In this document: piece after piece, positions 53,590 through 63,978 of the stretch
How the letters are laid out: the number at the start of each line of letters is the position of its first letter
Numbering within the stretch: the first letter of the stretch is position 1
Assembly (NCBI GenBank): GCA_948146395.1
Contig: OX411554.1
Location: 41,739,869-41,803,868, forward strand
Reading direction: 5' to 3'
Origin: Fragum whitleyi
Lineage: Eukaryota > Mollusca > Bivalvia > Cardiida > Cardiidae
Length of the DNA stretch: 64,000 nucleotides
Program-made: the position numbers and the translations under genes
Notes under the pieces: model-generated
What the model was told of the DNA's origin: nothing
Databases searched by the model: none
The model's input: only the letters and a program-made list of their open reading frames with translations

Positions 53590-54975
53590 CCGTGATTTCT
53601 GTTTCTATTAAAGCAATTGCTTTGAAACTTTACACATGCTTTTGTGGCCATAATATCAGCATCTAGACAAAGATTCATTACTCTGATAATGGATTTAGTG
53701 GAATTTTAACCCTTTTCGGACTTAGTAATTCTTGGTTAAGTTTTTACGTGCAAATGTTGTATTTCTGTAATATCTCTATTTTAATAAAGCAATTGCTTTG
53801 AAACTTTGTACATGCTTTTGTGACTATAATATCAGCCTCTTGACAAAGATTCATTACTCTGATATTGAATTTAGTTGAATTTTAACCCATTTCGGACTTA
53901 GTAATTCTTGGTTAAGTTTTTACGTGCAAATGTTGTATTTCTGTTATATCTCTATTTCTAATAAAGCAATTGCTTTGAAACTCTGCACATGCTTTTGTGA
54001 CTATAATATCAGCCTCTTGACAAAGATTCATTACTCTGATATTGAATTTAGTTGAATTTTAACCCTTTTCGGACTTACCAAATTTTGGTTAAGTTTTTAC
54101 GTGCAAATGTTGTATTTCTGTGATATCTCTATTTCTAATAAAGCTATTGCTTTGAAACTTTGCACATGCTTCTGTGACCATAATATCAGCCTCTTGACAA
54201 AGATTCAATACTCTGATTTTGAATTTAGTGGAATTTTAACCCTTTTCGGACTTAGAAATCTTGGTTAAGTTTTTACGTGCAAATGTTGTATATCAGTTAT
54301 AGCTCTATTACTACCTAGGCTTTTGCTTGGAAACTCTACACATGCTTCTGTTACCATGATATCAGCCTCTTGACAAAGATATATTATTCTGATATGGAAT
54401 TTAGTGGAATTTTAACCTTTTTCAGACTCAGAAATTCTTGGTTAAGTTTTTACATGCAAATGTTGTACATCAATTATATCTCTAATTGTATTAAAGCTAT
54501 TGCTTTCAAACTTTGCACATGCTTCAATGATCATAACAACAGCCTCTTGATAAACATTCAATTCTTTGGTATAGAACTTAGTGGATTTTTTTACCCTTTT
54601 TGGACTTAGAAATTCTTGGTTAAGTTTTTACGTGCAAATGTTGTATTTCAGTAATATCTCTATTTCTACTATAGCTGTTGCTTGTAAACTTAACACATGC
54701 TTCTTTGACCATAATATTAGCCCACAGAAAAAGATTCATTACTCTGATATTTAATTTAGTGGAATTTTAACCCTTTTTGGCCTTAAAAATCTTGGTTATG
54801 TTTTTATGTGCAACTGTTTAATGTTAGTTGTATCTCTGTTCCTACTAAAGCTATTGCTTTGAAACTCTGCACATGCTTCTGACCATCATATATCAGCCTC
54901 TAGACAGAGATTCTTTTCTCTTGACTTTCATTTTATTGAATTTCCAATGTCAATATTGATTTGCTGTTACTATCC
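53590..54975 (+). repeat. Tandem array, about eight units of 177 bp
   Basis: The word GCTTTGAAACT recurs at about 53619, 53795, 53972, 54149, 54324 (mutated), 54502, 54680 (mutated) and 54856, a period of 175-178 bp. Each unit also has ACACATGCTTTTGTG, ATATCAGCCTCTTGACAAAG, TTTTAACCCTTTTCGGACTT and GGTTAAGTTTTTACGTGCAA. Divergence increases to the right. The array ends near GAGCTTGGCTGTCctctGACAGCTC, a terminal hairpin, so it may be a pearl-like core. Confidence 0.85.
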
Positions 54976-55023
54976 AGCATTAGGAATAGTCGAGCTTGGC
55001 TGTCCTCTGACAGCTCTTATTTG

Positions 55024-55215
55024 AAATTACTTACTACCAAAAGAGTCGATATAAATAACTTGAAAACTTAAATCGTTTGTGGTAACCAAACCCTCCTAAC
55101 TTCAGCTTGTCCAAGCTGAAGTTAGAGGCTTTGGTAACCAAAAAATGAAATATGTTCACTTTCTCAAAGCACATAAATCCTTTAAAGGATACAGTTACTT
55201 GTACGCGTTAACGAT
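55024..55215 (+). repeat. Hairpin repeat R14, copy 1
   Basis: A stem at 55081-55139 (GGTAACCAAACCCTCCTAAC TTCAGCTTG / CAAGCTGAAGTTAGAGG...TTGGTAACC) is followed by AAATGAAATATGTTCAC and AAGGATACAGTTACTTGTAC GCGTTAACGAT. A SINE A copy adjoins on the right. Confidence 0.7.
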
Positions 55216-55227
55216 AATCCCGACAAA

Positions 55228-55437
55228 CTGTTGAGCTTGAGCTCCTGACAATGGATTCCTAGTATTTCTCACATGATTTCTACCATTACATCCTTTCCTA
55301 GCCCTTAACTGCTATCACATACAGGTTAACGCTTTTTAAACCATTTGTGGAAGACAAATAGCCGGAAAATGAGTGCCGCTGTCGGGAATCGAACCCGGTA
55401 CCTTTTGAACGATAGTCCGAGGCTCTACCACTGCGCG
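55228..55437 (-). mobile_element. SINE family A, copy with intact tRNA-like promoter
   Basis: On the minus strand, GCGCAGTGGTAGAGCCTCGG (A box), then CGGGTTCGATTCCCGACAGC (B box), then CCGGCTATTTGTCTTCCACA, GTGATAGCAGTTAAGGGCTA GGAAAGGATGTAATGG and AATACTAGGAATCCATTG. The promoter boxes are the best preserved of the family here. The 3' end is replaced by R14 sequence. Confidence 0.7.
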
Positions 55438-55504
55438 TTTTTCTATTGATATTGTCAAAGAAAGATGGTTTTGTCGTATATGAAATATTAGAATTTTGAA
55501 CGAT

Positions 55505-55530
55505 GTACACTTTCTTTTGAAACTGAGTAC
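55505..55530 (-). repeat. Solo R2-type terminus
   Basis: GTACACTTTCTTTTGAAACT GAGTAC matches the inverted end of R2 seen at 58217-58241. No R2 body adjoins it. Confidence 0.4.
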
Positions 55531-56204
55531 ACAATCATCCTCATGTCGTAAGCGTGTTCAACAGCATTTTTGGTCTTTGGGTTTGCTTGATAGGTCGCGC
55601 ATCAAACATTGCTTCACTTGTGACTCTTGTCTAGCTAAATAAGTTCCAAAATACACATTCCTGATGATTTTTTGCGCCAGTCAGAAATACCTTATGAGGA
55701 CCTTTTATGGCAATATTACTTTTCCAAATGCGCACTGATGAAGAAGTCTTTCACGCAAACATGTATTGTGGCGGATATGGAGATCTATAAAAGAAAGTGT
55801 TTTTCGAGTTGTCAAAATAAGCATTTTTGAACATTCGCAGGATATTAAAACTACGTGAAAAACTCAAAAACATTTTACTTCAACGTCTGTGTTCGTGGTG
55901 AAGATATGATTGCAATTTAACAAAACTGCGAATTTGGATTGTTATAAATCGCACACATTAGACTTTATTTCTGTATTGAATGCCACAGGTCTTTTGTTTT
56001 AACATATTTATATCAAGCATGAAATTCAACACTATCATATACATATTAATTTAACACAAATAGATGTAAATAAAGCATAAAGGATGAGAATGAATGCAAA
56101 AGCTCGTAATGTTTTTCTCCCTATTTTTGATTCGATTGCTGAACTAACTGACATTTCTTATATATCATGTTGATTTGGTATCAGTAACATTATAGGTCTT
56201 ACGA
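55531..56204. other. Unassigned region
   Basis: No gene or repeat was recognised. Confidence 0.3.
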
Positions 56205-56395
56205 CGAACGATGAAATGTGTCCACGACTCGAAGCACGTAAATACTGTTGCTTTAAGGATACAGTTATTTGTACGTGTTAACGATGAATGCCGACTAACG
56301 TTTGAAAGAACCCAGTTTTTGAAAAGTAAACTCGCCAAATTACGTCATGGCTAAGCAACGCCCTGCCAAGTGAAGAACAACGCAGAATACCAGTC
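56205..56395 (+). repeat. Hairpin repeat R14, copy 2 (3' part)
   Basis: AACGATGAAATGTGTCCACG, GGATACAGTTATTTGTACGT GTTAACGATG, AGAACCCAGTTTTTGAAAAG and AATTACGTCATGGCTAAGCA. The stem part is missing. Confidence 0.65.
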
Positions 56396-56520
56396 ACAGT
56401 AAAGCATTGTCAACATACTTCTATGTATTATCCATGATTAATGCCCTTGCAGGGCGGAGCCTAAGTAATGGGTCATTGCACTTAAGGTTAAGGGAAATCA
56501 GCTTTTATCTAAAATAACCT

Positions 56521-56800
56521 ACTTCTAAAGAGAGTCGACAAAAATAACTCGAGATCTTAAATTGTAGATTGGTAACCAAATCCTCGTAACTTCAGCTTGA
56601 TTAAGCTGAAGTTACGAGGCCTTGGTAACCAAACGATGAAATGTGCTCACTCTCTCAAAGCACGTGAATCCTTTAGGTTTTAGGATACAGTTATTTGCAC
56701 GCGTTAACGATGATTACCGACTAAAATTTGAAAGAACCCAAACTATTGAAAAGTGAACTTGCCAAATTACGTCACGGTTAAGCCCCGCCCTGCCAGATCA
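56521..56800 (+). repeat. Hairpin repeat R14, copy 3 (most complete)
   Basis: A stem at 56571-56630 (GGTAACCAAATCCTCGTAAC TTCAGCTT / AAGCTGAAGTTACGAGG..TTGGTAACC) has a 4-nt loop. The body is the same as copy 2, ending CCCCGCCCTGCCAG. The full design can be read from this copy. Confidence 0.75.
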
Positions 56801-56819
56801 TCAATTACGCAGAATACAG

Positions 56820-56977
56820 ATAAATAGAGAATAATATGTTAGTGTCTTAAAACATCAATGTAATCTGGTCGAGGTTGTGAGAATTTATCATGACGAGGCT
56901 TTGCCGAGTCATGATATTTCTCACAACGGAGACCATATGAGATTGATATTTCAAGACACTTACATGTTTATCTATTC
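56820..56977. repeat. Long hairpin, about 75-bp arms
   Basis: Left arm GATAAATAGAGAATAATATG...GGTCGAGGTTGTGAGAATTTATCATGAC; right arm its inverse GTCATGATATTTCTCACAAC...TACATGTTTATCTATTC. Apex GAGGCTTTGCCGAG. Some mismatches. Confidence 0.8.
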
Positions 56978-57189
56978 ATCATGCAATCATTTTTCATCGC
57001 TTAATTAAAATAAACCTTTAAAAATCAAAGAAATTCTGGTGAAAGTATATGCAAATTGCTTCTAAAAATAGACTGCCTGATACCAATTTATGTATTTAGA
57101 CAGGTGATTTCAGGTCAATACTGATATGATAAAGATACACAACGTGTGACGCATTCCACTATTGCTCAGTACATTTCGGCCTTTGTGTG

Positions 57190-57260
57190 ACATTCACATC
57201 AATTTCACGTGAGCGCATCCGCACAGCCTCATCAGAGTCTTCACTATGCTCCAAATAGAA
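57190..57260. repeat. Decayed MITE R5 piece
   Basis: GTGAGCGCATCCGCACAGCC then TCATCAGAGTCTTCACTATG, resembling the R5 core at 37290-37330. Confidence 0.4.
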
Positions 57261-57564
57261 ACCTTCGAACATACTCTCTCTGTGTTTACTTTTGCAAAAT
57301 AATATCAATGTATTTTATGGTTGTCAAGGCATTTTAAGCTTAAGTCAAATACAAAATCGTTGATGCCGACATGTCGGCAATTCCTATTTTCCATCGTCCG
57401 ATTGGCAAAAAACGGTCGGACGTCGGCGATATCATGATAACATATTTGTTTCGCAGTCAGATTAAACCACCAATATGAAAATGCCTTATTTTTTGGCCAT
57501 CGATGAACCAGGAATACAGTCAAAAACATCGTGAAATTGACACTCATTGACACCCATTCCAATT

Positions 57565-57737
57565 AAATTCACTAAATCGCTCTCTCAACGCTCCATTCAT
57601 GCATTACAAAACACTTACCCATTTCGCAAAATTTGAAAAAAGCGATATTGGATGACTTCCCTTGAATTTCACTAAAAACTCGCACAATACACCCATTCAA
57701 GTTCATTCCACAATCATTCAAAATATACGTAAATATA
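57565..57737 (+). mobile_element. ATTC-rich MITE R6, shortened copy
   Basis: ATTCACTAAATCGCTCTCTC AACGCTCCATTCATGC, GACTTCCCTTGAATTTCACT and CACCCATTCAAGTTCATTCC follow the R6 order with the middle deleted. Confidence 0.5.
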
Positions 57738-58241
57738 GTTCCATTAGAAAAATTGCACTTTCACTTCTCGCATTTCTCTTGATCTTTAAAAAAATGGAGG
57801 AAAATTAAGAAGTAAATTTGAAACCATGCTTTAGTCAAGACATTTTGAAATTAAAAGTCAAATTTGATTTGGATAAAGTATTGCATGCTGCATACGCACA
57901 GGCAGAACTTAAATTGTTGAAATTTGACCTCCTTACAACTTTTTTGTTTGGTAAGAACTATGTGTTGATGTTGCCTTATAAGGTTTAATAAGCCATTCAG
58001 AGCATTTTCTAAACAAAAGATTTAATTAATCTGACAAGGTTCGATTTTATTTCACTACGTTTATTGGTAGTCAAACTTCGCTGTAGCATCATGCACAATT
58101 GTATTGAAGATGTAATTTTATGCTTAGGAAAGCCATTAAGATTAAACTGAATGCATATTCAGACCAATTATTCGTCTGATGCGTGTTGCACATGCAAAAT
58201 CAAATGTCTCAATTTAGCACACTTTCTTTTGGAACTCAGTA
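57738..58241 (+). repeat. Dispersed repeat R2, copy 2 with both ends
   Basis: AGTTCCATTAGAAAAATTGC, GGATAAAGTATTGCATGC, GCAGAACTTAAATTGTTGAA and ACTATGTGTTGATGTTGC match 6640-6900. The right end GCACACTTTCTTTTGGAACT CAGTA (58217-58241) is the inverse of the left end, showing terminal inverted repeats of about 25 bp. Confidence 0.6.
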
Positions 58242-58704
58242 TATCATTTATCTTATCATATTCGCGATATTCTTAAGTGTAGCATTGTCGAACAAAAGTA
58301 GAGTGATATTGATACCCAAAACGAGATGTCTTTGACTATTCGCCGACAAACCGGCGATGCAATGTCGACTCATCGCCGACACCAAATGGAAATGAAAAGA
58401 TAAGAAAAAGACAAAATAATCTGCAATATAGACTTTCACAAACCATTTAAAGACGTCGCCGGCTATTTGCCTGATTTCATATTAAAGGTAAAACTCACGC
58501 ACGCGTCACCGATCTCAGGAACGATATATGAATCGACCGATGCACCGATCAGAAGACGGCTATGCAGTGTTTCGGTTTTATCACCGATTCCACAAAATTT
58601 CGTCTGCGAGACTGCACCGACGCGTCAAGCGTTTAAGTCACTGCTTGTAGCTTTAAATTTTGCTATCATGAACACATTAATTTGTTGGAAATGTCATACA
58701 TTTG
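58242..58704. other. 3' flank of SDR2 with CGCCGAC words
   Basis: Several GTCGGCGA / TCGCCGAC words occur at 58340-58380 and 58450-58470, and also at 57365-57435, pointing to a decayed repeat. No gene was recognised. Confidence 0.3.
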
Positions 58705-58707
58705 CTA

Positions 58708-58713
58708 TTTATT
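58708..58713 (-). terminator. Poly(A) signal candidate for SDR2
   Basis: AATAAA on the minus strand about 25 nt after the SDR2 stop codon. A second AATAAA overlaps the stop itself. Confidence 0.45.
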
Positions 58714-58737
58714 TTTTCTGAAATGCAAGTTGTTTAT

Positions 58738-59493
58738 TCAAGAAGACAGACTACTAAAGTTTCCTCCATCAATCACATTAATCGTCCCGGTCACCATGGA
58801 TGAGTGGTCACTCAATAAATACAACACCGGACCAACTAGCTCCTCTGGGTCGGGGAAACGTTTCATCGGTGTTCGATCAACTAGCTCTCCAAAACCTTCC
58901 TCCTCTTCTGCCGATAATAATTCCTTAGCTGACTCACTGAAGAATAATGTAGGGTTGATCGAGTTGACGCGGATATTATGAGATGCAAGTTCTAAAGCAA
59001 ACTGCTTCGTGACTAAATCTAGTCCAGCTTTTGAAACGTTATACGGGAACAAACCACGATATGCACCTAACGACGTTAACGCCGATACGTTGACGATTGA
59101 GCCGCCCTTTTCTACTGATATCATTTTCTCCGCGACTGTTTGTATACACGTTATTGCCCCGTATAAGTCTGTGTTAGCAAACTGTTGAAGCGTGTCTATG
59201 TCAGTTTCCATTACTGGGTAGTATTGATCAGGTGTAAGCCCTGCATTGTTCACCAGTCCGTCCATGGAGTCTAACTGCTTTAATATAGATCTAGCTTCCT
59301 TCCAGTCCGACAGATCAACTTGAATCGTTGTAATTTTTGGACATATTTCTTTCAACTTGTCGAGATTGCTCGCTGTTCTGCCTAAAGCGAAAACATCTGC
59401 TCCACAATCGACAAGTTTAAGAACAATTTGTCGACCCAAACCTCGACCAGCGCCGGTCACGAGAATCTTCTTCGATAAAAAGTTGAATGCCAT
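58738..59493 (-). CDS. SDR2: DCXR-like short-chain dehydrogenase/reductase, 251 aa
   Basis: Close paralog of SDR1, collinear without gaps for about the first 190 residues. It has TGAGRGLG (13-20), Gly-Arg-Thr (38-40), NNAG (82-85), Tyr151-x3-Lys155, IDGG at the C-terminus and an acidic insert EEEE near 196-199. Two of the four classical catalytic residues are changed: position 138 (Ser) is Ala and position 109 (Asn) is Asp; Tyr and Lys stay. It could be a reductase with altered chemistry or a non-catalytic NADP(H)-binding protein. It has 27 residues between Lys155 and the VNSINPT segment, as in the family. ATG 59493 starts MAFNFLSKKILVTG, matching SDR1. TGA overlaps AATAAA. TTATCATTATTTACAG, 31 nt before the ATG, suggests a 5' UTR intron. 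Same strand as SDR1, 18 kb away. Confidence 0.92.
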   Translation of the reverse strand: MAFNFLSKKILVTGAGRGLGRQIVLKLVDCGADVFALGRTASNLDKLKEICPKITTIQVDLSDWKEARSILKQLDSMDGLVNNAGLTPDQYYPVMETDIDTLQQFANTDLYGAITCIQTVAEKMISVEKGGSIVNVSALTSLGAYRGLFPYNVSKAGLDLVTKQFALELASHNIRVNSINPTLFFSESAKELLSAEEEEGFGELVDRTPMKRFPDPEELVGPVLYLLSDHSSMVTGTINVIDGGNFSSLSS

Positions 59494-59524
59494 CTATAAT
59501 GGGGTGAGTCAGTGGCTCAGCTAC

Positions 59525-59540
59525 CTGTAAATAATGATAA
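59525..59540 (-). promoter_or_regulatory. Candidate splice acceptor upstream of SDR2
   Basis: CTTATCATTATTTACAG precedes GTAGCTGAGCC, 31 nt before the ATG. As in SDR1, it suggests that a non-coding first exon lies to the right. Confidence 0.4.
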
Positions 59541-60164
59541 GATAAATGTATAACTAATTAAGGTTGGTAATTGTTTCAAATATTATAATTCTTTAGACAT
59601 TACTTTACATTCTCATATTCATTGATTTATTCAAAAGTATCGATAAACAACAACAATAACAACAACAACTACATTTGATCACATTTTGATCACTGACTTT
59701 ACCATGTGCATCTAGCAGTATTGTAAGATTAAGATAAGTAAGATTATTTCGAAATAACAACAACAACAACAACAAAAACAATATAATAACATATTTAAAC
59801 AGGAATCGTAACAGATGCCCATTTTGTCTGAAAAGTAAATTGCGTTTTCGAACAATTATGACAATTTATAAAAAACTTTGTCATATTTCAGCCAGAAAAG
59901 ATATGATTTGATAGTGGTAGAAATAAAGCACACACATATGTGCAATCTGATCTTAGTCTACACTGTTGTTTAGCGTTTGGAATTCATGAATGGAGGGCTG
60001 AGTGAGTGAATTTGAATGGTTTTAATCGTGGTGATTGTCAATTTCTCGAATTTAATAAGTGTACATGCAGTGCTCACATCTTGTGCAACTAGTGCGCCCA
60101 CCACCTTGACAAAACGTAATAATTTCGAGATTTTACTTAGCGCTCGAAGGATAAATGTTGATAA
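59541..60164. other. Upstream flank of SDR2
   Basis: CAA microsatellites lie at about 59650 and 59757, and a short R6 fragment (GAATTTGAATGGTTTTAATC) at about 60008. No promoter can be assigned with confidence. Confidence 0.3.
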
Positions 60165-60325
60165 TCGTAGACCTATGTGAGATAGCAGCTGGAGGCTAGG
60201 AAAGGATGTGATGGTTGTATTAGTGAGAGAAATACCAGGAATCCATCGTTAGGTGTTCTAGTCGCCGAGATGTAACTAGAAAAAATGTTGAAAGCGGCGT
60301 TAAACTCCATTCAATCAATCAATCG
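60165..60325 (+). mobile_element. SINE family A, 5'-truncated with tail
   Basis: GTAGACCTATGTGAGATAGC AGCTGGAGGCTAGGAAAGGA, ATACCAGGAATCCATCGTTA GGTGTTCTAGTCGCCGAGAT, GTTGAAAGCGGCGTTAAACT then a (TCAA)n-type tail CAATCAATCAATC. The tRNA head is missing. It shows the true 3' end of the family. Confidence 0.7.
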
Positions 60326-60789
60326 AAGGATAAATAGATCACATTAATTTGAAACAAAGAAAGAAAAACATACCAGAAAATAGTGTAATGTAATATTCAC
60401 GTTAAACTTCAAACTTAAATTACAATTTCAAGATTACATTATAAACATCTAAGAAAAGTGAACTTGATCGATATATAGGCCAGGCCCTTCACTATGTATG
60501 TAGGTCATGTAGTAGGCTATTCAGTTTACGTGCGGGTAGCTATGCGATGGTTAATTGAATTTAGGAAAATAATTATATTGAAACCTTTGTCATGCTGAAT
60601 AGAGGAACAGATAAGGGGGGTGGGGGTGGGGGTGGTATGCCTGTCTGAAGTCTTTATTTCTCAATGAAACCCTATGTTGTGATACTCGTTGGAATCGTCT
60701 CGATGAGGCCAACAATGTAAAACTTTTGTGCTATGATAATAGAAAAACTTTGATGTAAAATCCAAAAGATTGACATTGTAACCAACATT
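60326..60789. other. Unassigned region
   Basis: A GGGGGT tract lies at about 60615-60640. No gene was recognised. Confidence 0.3.
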
Positions 60790-62750
60790 AAAAGCCAGAT
60801 TTAATTTTTTTCCCATTTTTGTCATGTGATGCTAACAGCACAACTAGGATTCATTCCATAAAGTTTTATGATTGGTTAAAAGAGAAATCGAAGCGGAATC
60901 CCCAAGATTTATCCCAGAATTTTGGATTCATCACAAGAGAAATCGCTTATGTCCCACCAAATATGGTAAGCCTAAAAACTTAAACCCCACATAGCAAATT
61001 AATTGGAAAAAATTGGAAAAAATGGAAAGTGATATATCAGCTTCTGTAAAAAGCAACAGTCCAGTGTAGAAACAGACCGATCTTCATTGGAACAGTGTAA
61101 AAAATATTTTTTTTTTCAAATTTTGAACCAGTGTAGATACATTTATCGAAATTGTGTAGACACAAGGTTTGGAACCGTGTAGAACGAGCACGTAATTCAT
61201 GAGGCACGCTGAAGACTTTATGAAATGTTAAATATGTAAAATTAATGGCGTCTTAACCAAAGGAAAACAACGTTGGTGCTCTTTTGTCAGGGCCTAGGGA
61301 AAACCGTGGACGTTTTAAGGCTAGTAAACCTCAAATAAAATTCAGAAAGCCATAAGTAATACTCTATGGGTAAAACGTCGAGTTATGAAATAAGGAACGA
61401 TCGCTATGGTAGAAACTTAAAGGATGACATCGTAACAAATAATACACAAAATTTACATATTAACCCTGAAAAATATAACAACGTGAAGACCATTATTACA
61501 GGTAATTATGTTTTCTTACCGGGGCGTTAGACGATTTATTCCGGGCTGGAAAAAACGGTGTCATCCGAGCCGCAGGCGAGCATTGACATCATTTTTATCA
61601 GCCGGGTAAAAACTTTCATATACCCAAACATGAAACCGTATCACGAATTTATTATACTGCGAAGATTTTGACTTATTATCGGTCTTTTGTCTTTTTACGG
61701 CTGTGTTACGCATCGAATTCTTTGATACTACCAATATTCCCTAATGAAAAGTTAGCATGTATTGATGTCATAGGTAGTTGTGACGTCATGGCATTATATT
61801 CTGCGATGATTTAATAAAAACACAATTCTTCGCTGATTCTACAAGCAAATTATCACTTAAAATGGGTATCTTAATAAATTCGAAAGGTATTTATAAACTT
61901 TTATATCAACGTGAACATGTTTGGTTTTAGCTAACATGGGCTTTTTACTGTAGTATACTCTGGCAGTGATATCAACGAAGCGAGAGAATCATGGCTACCA
62001 TTATCGGTACAAATTGTCTATATTCCAGGCGAGGCGTAGAAAGGAAATACTAGAAGTTATAGAATAAGCAGTAAACATTTTTCAACGACGTCAAAATATT
62101 GATTAAAAGCAAAGAAACAATGTCAAAATCTAAGGACAAAATTAGTTGACATGAAATTGTACACACACACAAAAAAGATATATTGATAGTACTATTCTTT
62201 AACCATGACATTTTCTGAGTTTCGTCTTAAATCTTGCAAGCTATACAATTTTCGGAAATGTATGAAAACTAGACGAAGTGAAATCCAGCCTCAATAAAAA
62301 AATGACCAAATCATTATGAATCAACATCGTGCTTGTTCTACTCAATTCCAAACCATGTGTCTACACAGTTCCGAAAAATGTATCTTCACTGGTCCAAATA
62401 TCGAAAACACCTGTATCTACACTGTAGCAAGGAAAAAACGATCTGTTTCTACACTTGGTCGTTGACTATTTACAAAAACTAAAATATCACTTTCCATTAA
62501 GATTTTAAGAACTGTAAATGTTCGGGGTGTTTTGGGTACGGGGGGGGGGGGGGTGTTACCTTACGATATGCGGAAGGACACCGTTTTTCTCTTGTAATGA
62601 ATCCAAAACTCTGGAGCAAATCTTGGAGTCACTGCTTCGATTTCACTTCATGCCAAACATCAACATTTATCCTTGGAATCCTAGTCGTGCTGTTAGCGTC
62701 AATAGATAAAACAATGTGAAAAAAAAAATAAAAATCTAGTTTTTTATGTA
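60790..62750. mobile_element. Foldback element R15, about 1.9 kb, arms of about 400 bp
   Basis: The left arm (about 60790-61200) contains GTGATGCTAACAGCACAACT AGGATTC, GGATTCATCACAAGAGAAA, AATGGAAAGTGATAT and CCAGTGTAGATACATTT. The right arm (about 62325-62750) has the inverse of each in reverse order. The arms are interrupted by small indels and a G run at 62540-62552. The loop holds R12 copy B. No coding sequence was recognised; outer limits are approximate. Confidence 0.7.
61505..62040 (-). mobile_element. Repeat R12, copy B, nested in R15
   Basis: On the minus strand it follows the order of copy A (39417-39985): ACGCCTCGCCTGGAATATAG, GATTCTCTCGCTTCGTTGAT, GACGTCACAACTACC and the final foldback with apex CTCGCCTGCGGCTCGG. 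The foldback is less perfect than in copy A. Confidence 0.7.
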
Positions 62751-63844
62751 GCTACAAGGTCGTTTGCTAAGCATCACTATTGATGATAACCTATATTTTT
62801 GCAATTGTAAACGTACTTACACTTTATTGCTGTTTTTGTTCCGCCATCTTGCTTGTTTCTACGCTGGGCACTTGTTACAACACTGTACCAGGTAAACAAT
62901 TGTGATATATTGTAAACTCGATTTCTAGCTCATGTGCCCCCAGTTGTGTTAAAGATATCGATTCGTTAAATAAAGACTTTAAGTTATTTTCAACCAATCA
63001 GGGTTGTTGTTTCAATATTTCCAATTGAAAATACAATCCTGATTGGCAAATATTAAACCCTGGTTAAAATTTAACCAATGGTAATCTTTATTACAAACGG
63101 ACCTGGGTCGCTAGAGCCCTTATCACCTAAAAGTGCTTTTGCCGGCTTTAGAGAAAACGCTTGTATTTGGTAAACGCCCACTGGGTCGTTGCACTAACAC
63201 AAGAAGAACGTTGTTTGATCACCAAGAACGGTTGGAGCGACAGTGGGGGGTCCAGAGGGGGTTCGGGGAATCGCACGACCCTCTCTGTATCCAAATTACT
63301 TCATTGTAGTGGCTAAATTCAATCAAAACATTGCAATACACACACACACACAAACAAAACAAAACAAAACAAAACAAAAAAAAAACAAAAAAAAAAAACA
63401 AAAACATTTTTATTATGTTCGAATCACAGGAATTTGAAATGTTACAAATGAAATATATCTAATGTACAGTTTGAACAATGAATTCCATAGTATCCTATCT
63501 CTAAGGATAGGAGAACTATGGGACTTATTACTCGAATGCTGTAGGCCGACATCGAACCCCCCTATATAAAAACCCTGGATCCGCCGCTGAGCACGTTAGT
63601 AAACGTTAAAAATTTTATGATGTTTCTCAATTAGCAGCTAATACACGGTTCTTGCGAGTTATTCATTAGATGGATATATGTTTTTAACACCCTAAAACAC
63701 GCTGCAGGTTCTAGAACACCCCCAAAACAAAAACGAATGAAACGTTACAAGAACGCTGACCAAAACATTAAGTTTTGACGTAGACGTAGGCTTAAAAGCC
63801 CAAGGTTGTTTCTGGTATCATTGTATGCCGCTCGCATGTAATCC
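62751..63844. other. Unassigned region
   Basis: Contains an AC run and AAAAC/A-rich runs at 63339-63404. 'CCCTGGATCCGCCGCTGAG' near 63575 recalls repeat phrases, but no element was delimited. No gene was recognised. Confidence 0.3.
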
Positions 63845-63978
63845 GTCCTGCGCTCAGAATGACAAAACGGTGCAAACAGTTTTCCAATTATACCCCACTT
63901 TGCACGCAGGTGCGCGTGCAAAGCGGAGTAAAATGGGCAAACTGTTTGGACAGTTTGGTGATCCTGAACACAGGGCTG
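63845..63978. mobile_element. Palindromic MITE R8, copy 5
   Basis: GTCCTGCGCTCAGAATGACA, ACCCCACTTTGCACGCA and the inverse GCGTGCAAAGCGGAGTAAA, ending CCTGAACACAGGGCTG. The stem is nearly the whole element. Confidence 0.8.
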
